Below are positions 53,287-63,707 of a stretch of 64,000 nt of DNA, piece by piece. This stretch comes from Phytoseiulus persimilis. Lineage: Eukaryota > Arthropoda > Arachnida > Mesostigmata > Phytoseiidae. Position 1 is the first letter of the stretch. The number at the start of each line of letters is the position of its first letter. The notes under the pieces are model-generated. The model was not told where the DNA came from and did no database searches. It saw only the letters and a program-made list of their open reading frames with translations. The translations under genes and the position numbers were made by a program. The stretch spans positions 36,642,001-36,706,000 of the forward strand of contig CM075101.1 in assembly GCA_037576195.1 (NCBI GenBank), given 5' to 3'.

Positions 53287-53595
53287 TAGGGTTTGCAAAA
53301 ACCCGCATTTCCAGGACCGCAAGCCCGCGGTCTATGAATTCTACGGGTAACCGCAATAGGAAGCTCGCAAACGAAAACCGCGGGCTCACTGGCTAGATGG
53401 AACTCGCCTCAGGAATCTTGACTATCACCAATAGTCGGCGGAGCTTGATAATGGTTATCTGGATAGTTATTGTAAAGATAGTAAATCCGCAGGATTTTGG
53501 GGTTAAAGCCCGCGGTCCTGACGCAGGAGTTGCGGGCGCCCGCGGGCTCGCGGTCCCCAGAATGCGGGCTTTAGCAAACCCTAGGGGTGACTTCC
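53287..53595. mobile_element. small inverted-repeat (MITE-like) element
   Basis: The left end, TTAGGGTTTGCAAAAACCCG at 53287 onward continuing to a GCAAGCCCGCGG stretch, recurs as an imperfect reverse complement ending at about 53595 (TTTAGCAAACCCTAG). The arms are about 45 bp and the total about 310 bp, with no coding capacity. The inner part is rich in CCCGCGG. No target-site duplication was confirmed. Confidence 0.5.
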
Positions 53596-56500
53596 AGGAA
53601 CAGAATGAGGCTCCTTCTGCCGAGCTTTCGCCAAAGAGTGATGGTTTCCAGTTCTGCTCAGCTCCAGTTAAGAAGTCCTGAAGTCCGACAAGAAATCTAG
53701 CGGCATCGCCTATAGGCCCGCTCAAATGTGCAATATCGATATGGGGTGCTATGCTTCATTCGGTCCGGTCAACTTCGCAATGACCGGCGATACCGTGGAA
53801 GGGAGCTATGGCTCAGATCCGAGCGAGCACATTCAATCTCTGGACAGAATCCGTACTCAATTGCAAGATGGATCTTCGAAAAGACGATTTGCAGATGCAT
53901 GTTCGCAGGGTCCATGACACGTTCTCCTATGCTGCAAGATCATGTCATTAGGCTTGGTCGAGCCATATGCTCCGGCAACTCACAAAAAGTCATGGTGCAG
54001 ATGATCGTCAGCTCATGGCCGAAGTTATTCCAGAAGTTCAGAATACAGTTCAGCTTTCGCCCTCGGGAGAGATCATGTACCACCGATCCCTCAAGCGAAA
54101 TTCAGCCATTCGGATGGGGATTTCCTCAGGTGATCGACAAATAGACCAACTGAGTTATTCAATTATATGAAGATTTTTGTATCACCTCGGAAGTCGTACC
54201 CTCAAAGAAATTACAGCGCGGTACGAGCTGACAACGAAAATGAGCCCTGAAATCCTTGTCAACCCGACACAATTTTCATTTCTATCCCGGTATGGGGTCT
54301 CAGACCCGAATGAGCAAGCTCCCGGATATTGTTCCGTCGGAGATCAATTGCCTGAGAAACCCGTTCCCCCAGTATTCGAACCCGTGTTCGGAGAATGAAG
54401 AACTCAATCTTCTAAAGCGTTTTTGAAATGCAAGCGTACTAATCAATTCACAGCATTCTCTACAGATCTGAGGAAGCCAACTGAGGGGCTCAACTTCTAA
54501 GGCAGTGAGGTGACCGACGCTTGTTTCGAGGAGGGCATTAGCGAAATCATTTCGCAGAAGATGAATCTCCGTTTTTTTTTCATCAACACAATCAACTCAA
54601 GGAACCGGACGGAGTCGTTTCGAGCTGGAATCCCTCATCTTGGTTCCAGAAGAGATAAAAAACCGCAACTTTCGGTCGATGTCTGCAATACACCTGCAAT
54701 ATACGGTTACGTTCAACAAGGTTCCGCTCTAACGCTGTTTTCCGTCGGGTCAACTCGCGAGTGAGCATCGCGCTAAGTGCTCCGGAGGACATCATAGAAT
54801 TATAGCTGGCCTCGACTTTGGATGCTCCCCAACCGTTAGAACACCGGAATCGGTCTCATTTGGTCTCTTTCCGGTGCGGTCCCAGATCCCGCTCTCTGGC
54901 GCCCTCGCGACTCGGGCATCCGATTCATAGATTAGCACAGCCAGTTCAGAACAGACTCAAGATGGAGGAGCTCATCGAAGCCGCGTCGTCTGACCGTCGA
55001 ACTTCTTGCATCCCTGAGGGGGATCTAAAGCACGAATGGGGGACAGCTCTCTTTGAAGGGAGTTTGAGGACGTTCAGACATGGTATGGGGCTGAGAGCGA
55101 ACTCGGATTTGTATTGCTCTTCCGGGTTGAGTTGTTCTCTTGACTTGAACCGCAAACTTGGACCGTGTTTGACGCAATGTCCGCCTATCAGTTGCTGCTC
55201 CAAGACCAGTTGAAATAGTTGATGCAGTCTACTCCAGAAAGATCCGCCAGGCGAGGCCGGAGTGTACGGAACCGGAAAGCCTCGGAACTCGAAAGTCTCA
55301 GAGCTGATAATTCTTGGGGCCAAAAAGTGTGGAGCCCAGATAATCGTAGCCGCAACGCCATGTTACACGAAATACAGACCCGGCTTATGCTCGGAAATCG
55401 TAAACTCGCGATCCGGGCACAGGGACGAAGATTATCGCACTGCGATTTCATCCTTGAGATTTTCCCAACATTTCGAATGCGGATGTACCTCGCAGCGGAG
55501 CATGTTTGCGGCCGGGGAAACCGTGGGAGTCCCTCGACACAGTAACCCTCTGTGATGCCCGGGACGGAACCTCGATCCCCTCATGAGGGGAATTTTTTCG
55601 GAGTGCGGAGCAGAGATCGATATCATTCTGGACCAATTTGACCGCCAAAATGAGAACATCTCGCGTGAGTGTAGTCCCCATATGTTGGAAGTGACCTCGC
55701 ACCAACAAAGTCTCCACAATTTTCTTTGGTATGGGCTCACGCCCAAGCAGTTGGCCCTTGCTTGGGACGGCATAACTGGCTCAGTTTATCGGATAACGTG
55801 AACGTCTCGCAAATGCTCCATAATTCCCTAGCGAATCCTCTGCCCGATGAACCACTCCAAGTTCCGAAGGATTGAGAGTCAACTATGACCTCTGCGAGTC
55901 ACTCCGACTCAGAAGGATCCAATTTCAAGCCCGTTAGAGGGCAATCTCGCGACCTTTAGGGCCGGGAGAAGGTTCGGGGCGCGATGTATGAACTCCGGAA
56001 TGCCGTCCCCGGATTCCTGAGGCACGATCCGATGGCCTGTTCGGGTAAAACGCTGCCCCAGATTCCGGGCGGGGATTAATGACGGGATGAAGGGCGGACC
56101 GGGTCGAGAGAGAAACTCGCCACCCAGAACTTCAGGGTTCATACTATCTTGGTCGAGCTTCCGGAACGAATCTTGAATCTGCAGCCTTCCGAAACGGAGC
56201 AATATCCTCACTATACAGGGTGGTCATCGTTAGTCGGGAACTTTGTTACTCTCTCCTCTTTCGCTCAGAACTCGGTACGAAATTATACGATTCTGGATTT
56301 TTTTTTGCGTTCGATAGCTGGAAGAATGGCGCATCTTTTCCTCTTCGATCGTGAATCCGTGGAGGACTGAATCATGCGAATGATATCAAAGATCGCTTTT
56401 TTTTTCTCCCATTTTTCTCAAAAAACCGATCGACAAGCATCTGAAGTCGACCGATCGAATTCGGAAGTGTCAGGGTCGATGCAGGATAGGATGCTGCTCA

Positions 56501-56670
56501 AACGCACGACAACTCCAGATGTCTAGCGCAGGATGTGTAAGGAGGGCGAACGATCGTTTCAACCTTGGCGTCAAGATCGACCCCCTGACAAGATCGCGTC
56601 CTCTTTGCATCTACAGAGATGATTATGGAGTCGATCTGACCATACTATTCGGGGTCTGTCTTGACGTATA

Positions 56671-56755
56671 CGAGTGTCTACGAGACCGTCTTCGAGAATC
56701 CACAAGACCGTTTTCGAGGATCCACAAGACCGTTTTCGAGTGTCTACAAGAGCTG
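56671..56755. repeat. 22-bp tandem repeat, about 3.8 copies
   Basis: Units of the form CGAG-ATCCACAAGACCGTTTT follow each other with small differences (CGAGTGTCTACGAGACCGTC, then two near-identical copies, then a partial one). Confidence 0.85.
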
Positions 56756-57532
56756 TAGAGGACCGCCTCTGAGACAAGGTGCAGTTCAGTACCAGATTCG
56801 AGGAGCTAATTCGCATTCCACGAGAAGGGCTTCAGAAACATCCGAAGGTAGGATTCAACTATGTAAAGTCGACATCAAGGACCTGAAGTGCAAACCACAG
56901 CACGAGCTCCTTGCAAGCACGATCAAGCGCTTCAATTCAGAAACTCAAGAGACAGCCGGAGACATTCTTCAATCTGCGTCGATATTCCGCGATTTCAGTA
57001 CAGATGTTTGATCAGTACAGGGATCAGCCCCTGAGGGACAGCGATGAGAGGAATAGCGAGAAGTCTCGGGCGGCGGCAAATATCGACAGAGATTTTCTTT
57101 GTTGAAGTCGCGCAGTCTGTGCGTTTTCACGACCCCCTCCCCTGCGACCCAACACGCGAAGTACTAAGAATAGCACTAGTTCAGGGGAACAGGGGGGTGG
57201 GGGGCAAAGCGGTCTAGCTCATTCCTCAAAACTCTCCGATCATACTGGGAGGGGTGGATTATCTTCCTTTAGCAACGATGCAAGGACACCGCAAATCAGC
57301 CTCACCCTCACAGGTTTGAAAACTGCGCCGTTTGCGCCATGGAATGTTCTCGACGATGATGCTCATCATCATCACCATCACCCCCTAAGCCCACCGAAGA
57401 AAGATGGGTACGCCCCTGTTACGGAACACCACTTTCGAATGACAACTAACTGGATCAATGTCCGGTTCAATTTTGTTTCCCTCACATAGTGTATTGATTG
57501 GTCGATGCTATACGGAAGAGCATCGATCGAGA

Positions 57533-57811
57533 ATGGAACCCAAAAAGGTAACCAATGCGAAGCCCGGAAAATATCGCAGCATCAAGGAAAAAAATCAGAA
57601 TATTGCGAAGAAAAGACGAGGAATCACCGCCACCTCGTCCGACCTTTTGTCGCATTCGCGAGGCGACGAGAACCTTGTGGAGAATGAAAACTTCGACGAG
57701 GCAGAAGAAATCAAACAGTTCCTTAAAGCCTCATTCGCTGTCTTGGACCCAATTCGGACGACCTCAAATGATGCGCAACTCAATGCAATGTCCGGTTCAG
57801 TTCGCGGATGA
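57533..57811 (+). CDS. hypothetical ORF, Lys/Glu-rich, unrecognised
   Basis: The 92-codon frame starts MEPKKVTNAKPGKYRS, has a basic N-terminal third (KKRRG) and an acidic middle (ENENFDEAEE), and stops at TGA. An in-frame ATG at 57458 extends it by 25 codons. Residue use looks more protein-like than in most chance frames nearby, but no domain is recognised. A 14-bp direct repeat (CAATGTCCGGTTCA) lies at 57456-57469 and 57786-57799. It may be a real exon, a decayed element or chance. Confidence 0.25.
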   Translation: MEPKKVTNAKPGKYRSIKEKNQNIAKKRRGITATSSDLLSHSRGDENLVENENFDEAEEIKQFLKASFAVLDPIRTTSNDAQLNAMSGSVRG

Positions 57812-58859
57812 TGCTGGAGGGATTCCCGAACAGACTTCAGCTCAGTGTTAGTATGAGGGCGGCGTTCTTTGGGAACGCCCCGTAAACTGCATACCCAAGC
57901 CTTCATTTGGACCTCCCCCCATGTATGCTTGCGGCACGGCTCGTGAGCTTATCTTCGGTCCCCAGAGGTCGTGATCCTCATAGAGAGCGCAACTTTCTCT
58001 TCGTGGTCGTGAATATCCAGATAAGCTCTCTCGACGGAATCGGATCCGTTTCTTTAAGCCCCTCATCGGTCTTCAGATTCGACGCGCAAATGACGTATAT
58101 TTAGCAAAGGTTCCGCCGGTCTAATGGCGCGTCGTGCCCGAGTCACGGAGCCTCAAGTTTAGTATCGTCAACCATTGCCACCACCCCACCGATAGCCGCC
58201 AGAAATCACTCTGGAGTCAGAGAGTCGGAGAATCAGGTGAGGGTGGATGAGGATGGAGTTTTCGTGTGACTGACAGAAGTATGCTTCTGATTGGTGTGAG
58301 GCGTAGCAAGAGCAAGGCAAGGGCGGTTAGGATGGTCGCGAGTGGCGGCTAGATCTTGACGTCGGAATGATGACGATGATTTTTGCTCACGAGCGAGTTG
58401 CCCTTCCAGCGATCCTCGACTGAAAGTCGCTTGGTGAATTGTCAGGAAGCTCTGGCACCTCGAGAATGGGTGGCGTACAGATCGGTGCCCCTTCCAGTCG
58501 GCAGTCTGTCACATGTGGAATGAGGTTCAGAGCTCCTCTTCACCTGCGTCGAAATCTGGGAGCTCGCCTTCAGACAAAACCTCTGGTGCCTACCCCGGAA
58601 GAATGTTTCAAATCCCTTAGATCAGCTTGTGAGCGCTGTTTCCGAGCGCTGGTACCCACGGAAGTATCTGACTGGGGTGATTTGCAAGCCTGCTCATCTT
58701 TCTCGACTTCAGAGCGAGCACTCCCCGTACGTTGGTCATGTACTAGCTATGATGATTGGATCTTGTTCCGACCATTCTGATGATTTCATGGATTATTCCC
58801 ACAACGCCTTGTCATGGTCGCGATTTTTGACTGCGGAGTTTGCGATCATTTCATGATCC

Positions 58860-59101
58860 TTCGCTTTGCCTGCGATTGAGTCTCGAAACCACCCCACTCC
58901 ACAAGCGGAGCTGAAGACCTCCCCGTGCGAGGGTTGCTACGACGGCGGCAGCGCGGGCTTTGTGTGTGTGTGTGTCTTCTGTGGGCAGCCGACACGCGAG
59001 AGCAGAGCGCATCGAACGAAAAGTTGCTCTCACCACCACTTCAACCATCAACACCACAACTACTTCCACCGCCAGCAGCAGCACCACTAACAACATCGAA
59101 G
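58860..59101 (+). promoter_or_regulatory. E2F 5' flank and 5' UTR region
   Basis: About 240 bp upstream of the E2F ATG with a GTGTGTGT run near 58960-58973 and CAC/CAA-rich sequence just before the start. No TATA box is obvious. The start codon itself sits in AAGATGGCGG (59099-59108), a YY1-like motif shared with the TAF6 5' end. Confidence 0.35.
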
Positions 59102-59212
59102 ATGGCGGTGGATCAGACCCTCCTTCGGACGGAAAAATCACTCGGTTTATTGACAACCAAGTTCGTGGACCTCTTGAAGGAAGCTCCAGAAGGTGTTCTA
59201 GATCTTAAAACA
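59102..59212 (+). CDS. E2F: E2F exon 1
   Basis: The exon starts ATG GCG GTG GAT CAG in a good start context and encodes [20 protein letters not shown] through GVLDLKT. The donor ACA|GTGAGT leaves phase 0. Confidence 0.95.
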
Positions 59213-61087
59213 GTGAGTAGGAGCCCACGAAATCTATCTAATGGGGATCAACCGCCCGGACGGTGACTGTCCTTCGGCGGGAGGGGATTCAAATTTGGGT
59301 TGGCCGCGTCTAGACCCGAACGAAACCGCCAAGTTCAAATCTGTTGAAGAATCATGTCCAGCTCGCAATCAACGTTCTGGCATGGAGAACCGACCGCTCG
59401 GTAGTTGCCGGAAGCCGTCCTTCTAGGCGTCGGTAGCAAATTTCGTTGTGATTATTCGCTTCTTTTGAGTTTCATACTCGCTATGCCGTCTCCGAATCTA
59501 GACCTGGCCCGGTCGGGTTTTCGCCTATGGCGTTGCCTTTCCCGAGTTTTCCATAATTTAAGAGCCTCATGCAAATCCAATACAAGGTCATGAGTGTATA
59601 TCCTCGAAGAACATTCGATGGTGACTGCTTATAAGTTGGCCTGCACCGTTAACTCGCGCCCTCGAATGTCCTGCTTGTGGCGCCATGCTCTGCTTGCCGG
59701 GGGCGCGCAACTCAGGTACCTGGCGTTGGTTAGGTCGGTTGAATACAGAGGGAATCGAACTTTCCAGGCCGTCGAAGTTCTCGAAGTCCGGCAGAAACGA
59801 CGAATATATGATATCACCAATGTGCTCGAAGGAATCGGTCTCATCGAGAAGAAAACCAAAAATTCCATCATATGGAAGTAAGTAAAAACGAATCAACTAT
59901 CCTCCTGGAGGCGCTCAGATTTGAGCGAGCAGTACCTGATAGTATATCTGTTCCATGGTTCCTGTTGAACTAAGCTTCCGACCATCTTGCAGGGGTGGTG
60001 GTCCGGGATGCAATACGGAAGAACTCACACAGCGCCGATTAGAGTATTCAGCTCAGGTCGAAGAGTTGAAGAAGATCGAAGATGCTTTGGATGATCATCT
60101 TAAACAGGCAAAACAGTCTGTTATCAATGTTAAGTGAGTGGCAATCGCAAATGATGTGTGTCCTGTTGATGAAGGTATGCATGCTTTGGTTTCGAAGTGT
60201 CACAGGACTCGTTCGTTCCTTCCTCAGAGAGGATATATCAAACCGAGGGAAGGCGTACATATCATACAGAGACTTGTGGGAAGTCATGAACTCCGGAAGC
60301 ATTCTGACAGTCCGTGGTCCAGCGGACACGACGTTGAAAGTTTTCGATCCATCAAGTCATCGAGGGGAGAACGAAACGAATTCGTTCTATGTTCACTGCA
60401 AAAGTGACCACGGACCCGTTGAAGTTCATCTCATCGACAAAGAACCGAATTCGCTAGCCACAAACGTTGCAAGGCTTGAAAAAGATGAGGATAAACCAGC
60501 TTCCAATGTAGGTGACGCACTCGAAAGTTTGATCAAAGAAACGATCACAGAGGAGAGTGAAACGAAGGACAAACGCACTCTGAGTCCGGTAAAGAAAGTC
60601 CGCCCCGAAGATGAACAGTTGGCGGTGAGTACGACTCGATTTCATGCAAGGAGACCAGAACTCTTCGAGATGTCACTCGGAGCGTGGCGTCTATTTTAAA
60701 CCCGTTTTCCATTTTGAACAGACTCCTGGCCGCAAACGTACACGGGGTAACGGTGCATTGTCAACCGTGATCTCAACGACCGAATCACCGAAACCTCCCA
60801 AACAATCGAAAAAAGATGAAAGCATTCTCCCAGTCACAGAAGTTGAAGAAGAGATCGATATACTCAAGGTGAGCAGAGGCTTCAATATCAAAACCCCATA
60901 CACGCTCTGTTCAAGAGTTTTTGAACTCATATTCTCGTTCCCGTTGCAGGATTTGAAGGATTATGACGATCTCCTATCGAAGAGTGCGCCACCGTTCACG
61001 ATTCTGTCCCCACCTCTAAGTGAATACGACTTCAACTTCACTCTAGATCCTGAAGAAGGAATATGCGAATTGTTTGGCGAGGAATGA
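59102..61087 (+). CDS. E2F: E2F4/5-type transcription factor, 6 exons
   Basis: This DNA-binding factor controls cell-cycle genes together with a DP partner and pocket proteins. Its exons are 59102-59212, 59768-59877, 59993-60133, 60228-60624, 60722-60868 and 60950-61087. They total 1044 nt (347 residues) with all phases matching. The winged-helix DNA-binding domain is at about residues 11-76: [15 protein letters not shown], then [22 protein letters not shown] and [15 protein letters not shown] heptad-like dimerisation helix follows at about 83-120, then the marked box ([11 protein letters not shown] through VEVHLID). The C-terminal pocket-binding motif is [13 protein letters not shown] and [19 protein letters not shown]. 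The short N-terminus without a cyclin A-binding region, and a tail matching E2F4 YNLDESEGVCDLF, place it with E2F4/E2F5. Confidence 0.96.
59768..59877 (+). CDS. E2F: E2F exon 2: recognition helix
   Basis: The acceptor ACTTTCCAG precedes 59768. [19 protein letters not shown] contains the RRxYD DNA-contact motif. The donor is TGGAA|GTAAGT, leaving phase 2. Frame openness upstream of the acceptor is coincidental. Confidence 0.97.
59993..60133 (+). CDS. E2F: E2F exon 3: end of DNA-binding domain and dimerisation helix
   Basis: The acceptor CATCTTGCAG precedes 59993. The exon encodes [20 protein letters not shown] and a leucine-spaced helix ending QSVINV, with donor AA|GTGAGT. Confidence 0.95.
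60228..60624 (+). CDS. E2F: E2F exon 4: marked box and linker
   Basis: The acceptor CCTTCCTCAG precedes 60228. The exon encodes [20 protein letters not shown], then [14 protein letters not shown] and [13 protein letters not shown] (marked box), then a Glu/Lys-rich linker. The donor GCG|GTGAGT leaves phase 0. Confidence 0.95.
60722..60868 (+). CDS. E2F: E2F exon 5: basic/proline linker
   Basis: The acceptor TTTTGAACAG precedes 60722. The exon is 49 codons, [15 protein letters not shown] to EEIDILK, with donor AAG|GTGAGC. GRKRTRG could be a nuclear localisation signal. Confidence 0.9.
60950..61087 (+). CDS. E2F: E2F exon 6: pocket-protein-binding C-terminus
   Basis: The acceptor TTCCCGTTGCAG precedes 60950. 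The exon encodes [20 protein letters not shown] and then [20 protein letters not shown], ending in TGA at 61085-61087. This is the transactivation and RB-family-binding motif. Confidence 0.96.
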   Translation, partial: DLKDYDDLLSKSAPPFTILSPPLSEYDFNFTLDPEEGICELFGEE

Positions 61088-61306
61088 AGGCAACACGAAT
61101 GAGAATATCATTGATGGAATAAGGAGATGAGAAGGAGGGAAGTCTCCGGTGTGGGAGCTTTCTTTGTCTGAAGATTCCAGAGCTCCCCAGAAGTGGATTG
61201 ATTTGATGACCCACACTTAGAAGAAATCCCGGAAGCAGTCGGAGCTACTTCATTATGTTTGTACAAATCGAAAAGTAATCGTAGCTTAGATGAGATCTGC
61301 GGCATA

Positions 61307-61312
61307 AATAAA
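61307..61312 (+). terminator. E2F: E2F polyadenylation signal AATAAA
   Basis: AATAAA lies 220 nt downstream of the E2F stop codon. Confidence 0.7.
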
Positions 61313-62852
61313 ACGTAAATCAATGGCTTGTCTTCAAAGTCTTGGAGCATCCATTCAATGGAATCTCTTCATTACCCCACTATATTCGAATACGACGAGG
61401 GCTAAGAAAATGAGATGCTGGGATGAGGAAACTACTGTCGACCAGCTAACGTAGTCAGCGTGTCGACTCTCATGCCTCATCCGTGAAGACCCGAGATAGC
61501 TCGTTTGTTGAAGACGCATTGTGGTTCAGCGGGGATGAGGAGGCCATTCCGGAGTTTCCTTTACAAACTCATCGCGGGTTGAGATAACAATCTACCTTCA
61601 CCGCGTCGATTAAAATCTGCGCTCTGCGATGAACAGGAGTGCCCCATTGGGTAGAAGCACCCGTTTCTCGGATTGCGTCGATCTCTCAGATTGCGCCCTG
61701 GTTCCGCCGGGGAGGCGAATTGATCTCAGACAGAATTTTCGAGCATGTTCAGATTCATTGACCAAGTTCTGCTGCGCTTCGAAAAGAATCTCTCCGCGTG
61801 GAGGAATTCGGGCGAGCTTGATGATCCGATCGGGATAATCATCGTACTCGGGCAGTGCTACATTATCAATCACTTCGAGGCGCATCTATTCGACGAGGAG
61901 CCTGGATCGTTTTGGTTCCAGGAGCGCCGAAGATTGGGACCGATTTTACGGCCAAGAGTCGTCCTGTTCATCAAATTAGTTCGCCAGTATAGTACGAGGC
62001 CTGAGACTTTCTGTTTAACGAACATTAGAGCATCTCACTCCGGGTAAGACTCCGAATCCCTTATCGAAGGCCATGAGCTCCCTGATTATTCTTAACGCCC
62101 CGATGAAGACCTCAAACAATGGCGAGAAAACTCTTCCATACGATATAGGATTCCCAAACATGGGTCATAGAGTTCCTTCCAGCAACCCCTTCCACTCAAC
62201 AGACCCCTCGGGCACCCACACCTCCTCGCCCTCCCGGGGTCCATGTTAGCAAGGTAAGAGCTGAGGTTCGAAGTAATGCCAGCTTATAGCGGTTCCGACC
62301 CAGCCTCCCCGATTCGTCGAGGACCAGAGGATTGCGATCCGAGAATCAACTCGGAGGGTCAGTGAGAATTCTCCATCCTTCAGATGGAGCGAGTCTCACA
62401 CTGACTGGGCTCTTCCTGGCTGGTGTGCGTGAATGCATTCCCCGGCCATCAACATCAGCCCCGAAACCTCGTTCAAAAAAAATGAGTAGAGTTCACCCCT
62501 CTAGGGAGCAGTAAATAGAGAAACAGCGTCCTCTCGTTCCGTTACTGGGAACGGTCCCTGGATGGAACACGGCGAAGCACAGTAGTCAAAATGGGGTCCT
62601 TGGCGTACAAAAAAAATTGAGACCGATTTCCAACCAGCTCCAGCTCCCGGACTCATTTCCGACCGTCAAAAAAAAAAAAAAACTTTTCGCGCTCGCAGAG
62701 AACTTCCCAAGCTTCGTCGAAATCAGTAATCTTAACCAGTGTCAGCATACATGAATATGGACTGCAACTTAGAGGGAAAAGAAGGCACCGACCTTGTGCC
62801 GTGCAAATGACGGCAAACATGTTCCCATCGTCCGTCGAGATTGGCAATTTTC
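61313..62852. other. intergenic, no gene supported
   Basis: Open frames up to about 100 codons (for example 61745-62047 plus and 61610-61885 minus) show no recognised domain. A-rich tracts occur near 62609-62617 and 62668-62682. Confidence 0.6.
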
Positions 62853-63023
62853 GGTGAAAGGGCCTGCGGGGATGAGCGCCCCACCAAGAAAAATCGATTT
62901 TTGAAAACTTAAAATGCTCATATCTCGAGAACCAGTCGAGCTACAGCGCCGATAAAAAAAAAACGTTGTGAAGCTCTTTCCAAGGGCTATCGAACGCCGC
63001 GGGTCCCGGAAACAACTTTTTCA

Positions 63024-63203
63024 GTCGAGGAAAATGGAAAAGTTGGTTGGTTCACCCGGAAGGAGGAGACTGACCACTTCCTCAGGTATCGCTAAAAGTA
63101 CTCCTATCCATCGTCTACTCGCAGGGCAAGTTTCATCTCGATGCGAGTTTGCGGGGCCGAGATATCAACAGTTGAACATCGGCGATGAAGCGGTTTCTCC
63201 CCA
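63024..63203 (+). repeat. left arm of foldback element
   Basis: This 180-bp arm runs from TCGAGGAAAATGGAAAAGTT to GGTTTCTCCCCA and is matched in reverse complement by 63529-63707. Confidence 0.85.
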
Positions 63204-63275
63204 GAACTCGCTTGAAACCCAGCATAAAAATGGATAGAAGTCATCGAATCAAGTCATCTTTCTGAAAATCATGGT

Positions 63276-63420
63276 CAGATCAATCGGAATCACCCTCCCA
63301 GACTCGTCAGAGTACGCTCAGATTGGTCCCAGGATCACCCTTCCAGACATGGAAAAGAGTGCTCAGATTGGTCCCAGAATCACCTTTCCAGACTTGTAAA
63401 AGTCTGATCAGATTGGTCCC
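63276..63420. repeat. 45-bp tandem repeat, about 3 copies
   Basis: GATTGGTCCC recurs at 63321, 63366 and 63411, each followed in the first two copies by a diverged ATCACC-TTCCAGAC block. A partial earlier copy starts at about 63276. Confidence 0.85.
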
Positions 63421-63528
63421 GAAACCACTGCGATCGACCCTCAGAAGTATGGTCAGTGAGTCAGTATGGTCAGGGAGCAATCTGAGCACATTTTTCCGAG
63501 TCTGGGAGGGGTGATTCCGGGAACTATC

Positions 63529-63707
63529 TGGGGAAAAACCGCTTCATCGCCGATGTTCAACTGTTGATATCTCGGCCCCGCAAACTCGCATCGGGATGAA
63601 ACTTGCCCTGCAAGTAGACGATGGATAGGAGGACTTTTAGCGGTATCTGAGAAAATGGTCAGCTTTCTCCTTCCGGGTGAACCAACCAACTTTTCCATTT
63701 TCCTCGA
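63529..63707 (-). repeat. right arm of foldback element
   Basis: This 179-bp reverse-complement partner of 63024-63203 carries scattered substitutions (for example CTTCCTCAG against TTTTCTCAG), so the arms are not newly made. Confidence 0.85.

Larger units (their letters stand above)
51518..58859. other. unassigned interval between TAF6 and E2F, repeat-rich
   Basis: No family-level homology is recognised on either strand. There is an inverted-repeat element at 53287-53595, a 22-bp tandem repeat at 56671-56755, and a coding-like ORF at 57533-57811. A possible short exon lies at about 52977-53037 (CAG acceptor, GTGAGC donor). Other open frames are short and interrupted. Confidence 0.4.

Noticed and set aside
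53862-53915. Zinc-finger-like peptide CKMDLRKDDLQMHVRRVH
   Set aside because: The L..H..RVH half looks like a C2H2 finger, but there is only one cysteine and no CxxC, and the frame stops soon after.
63028-63698. Two similar ORFs on opposite strands (63028-63237 plus and 63453-63698 minus)
   Set aside because: Their similarity is a direct result of the inverted repeat arms, not paralogous genes.
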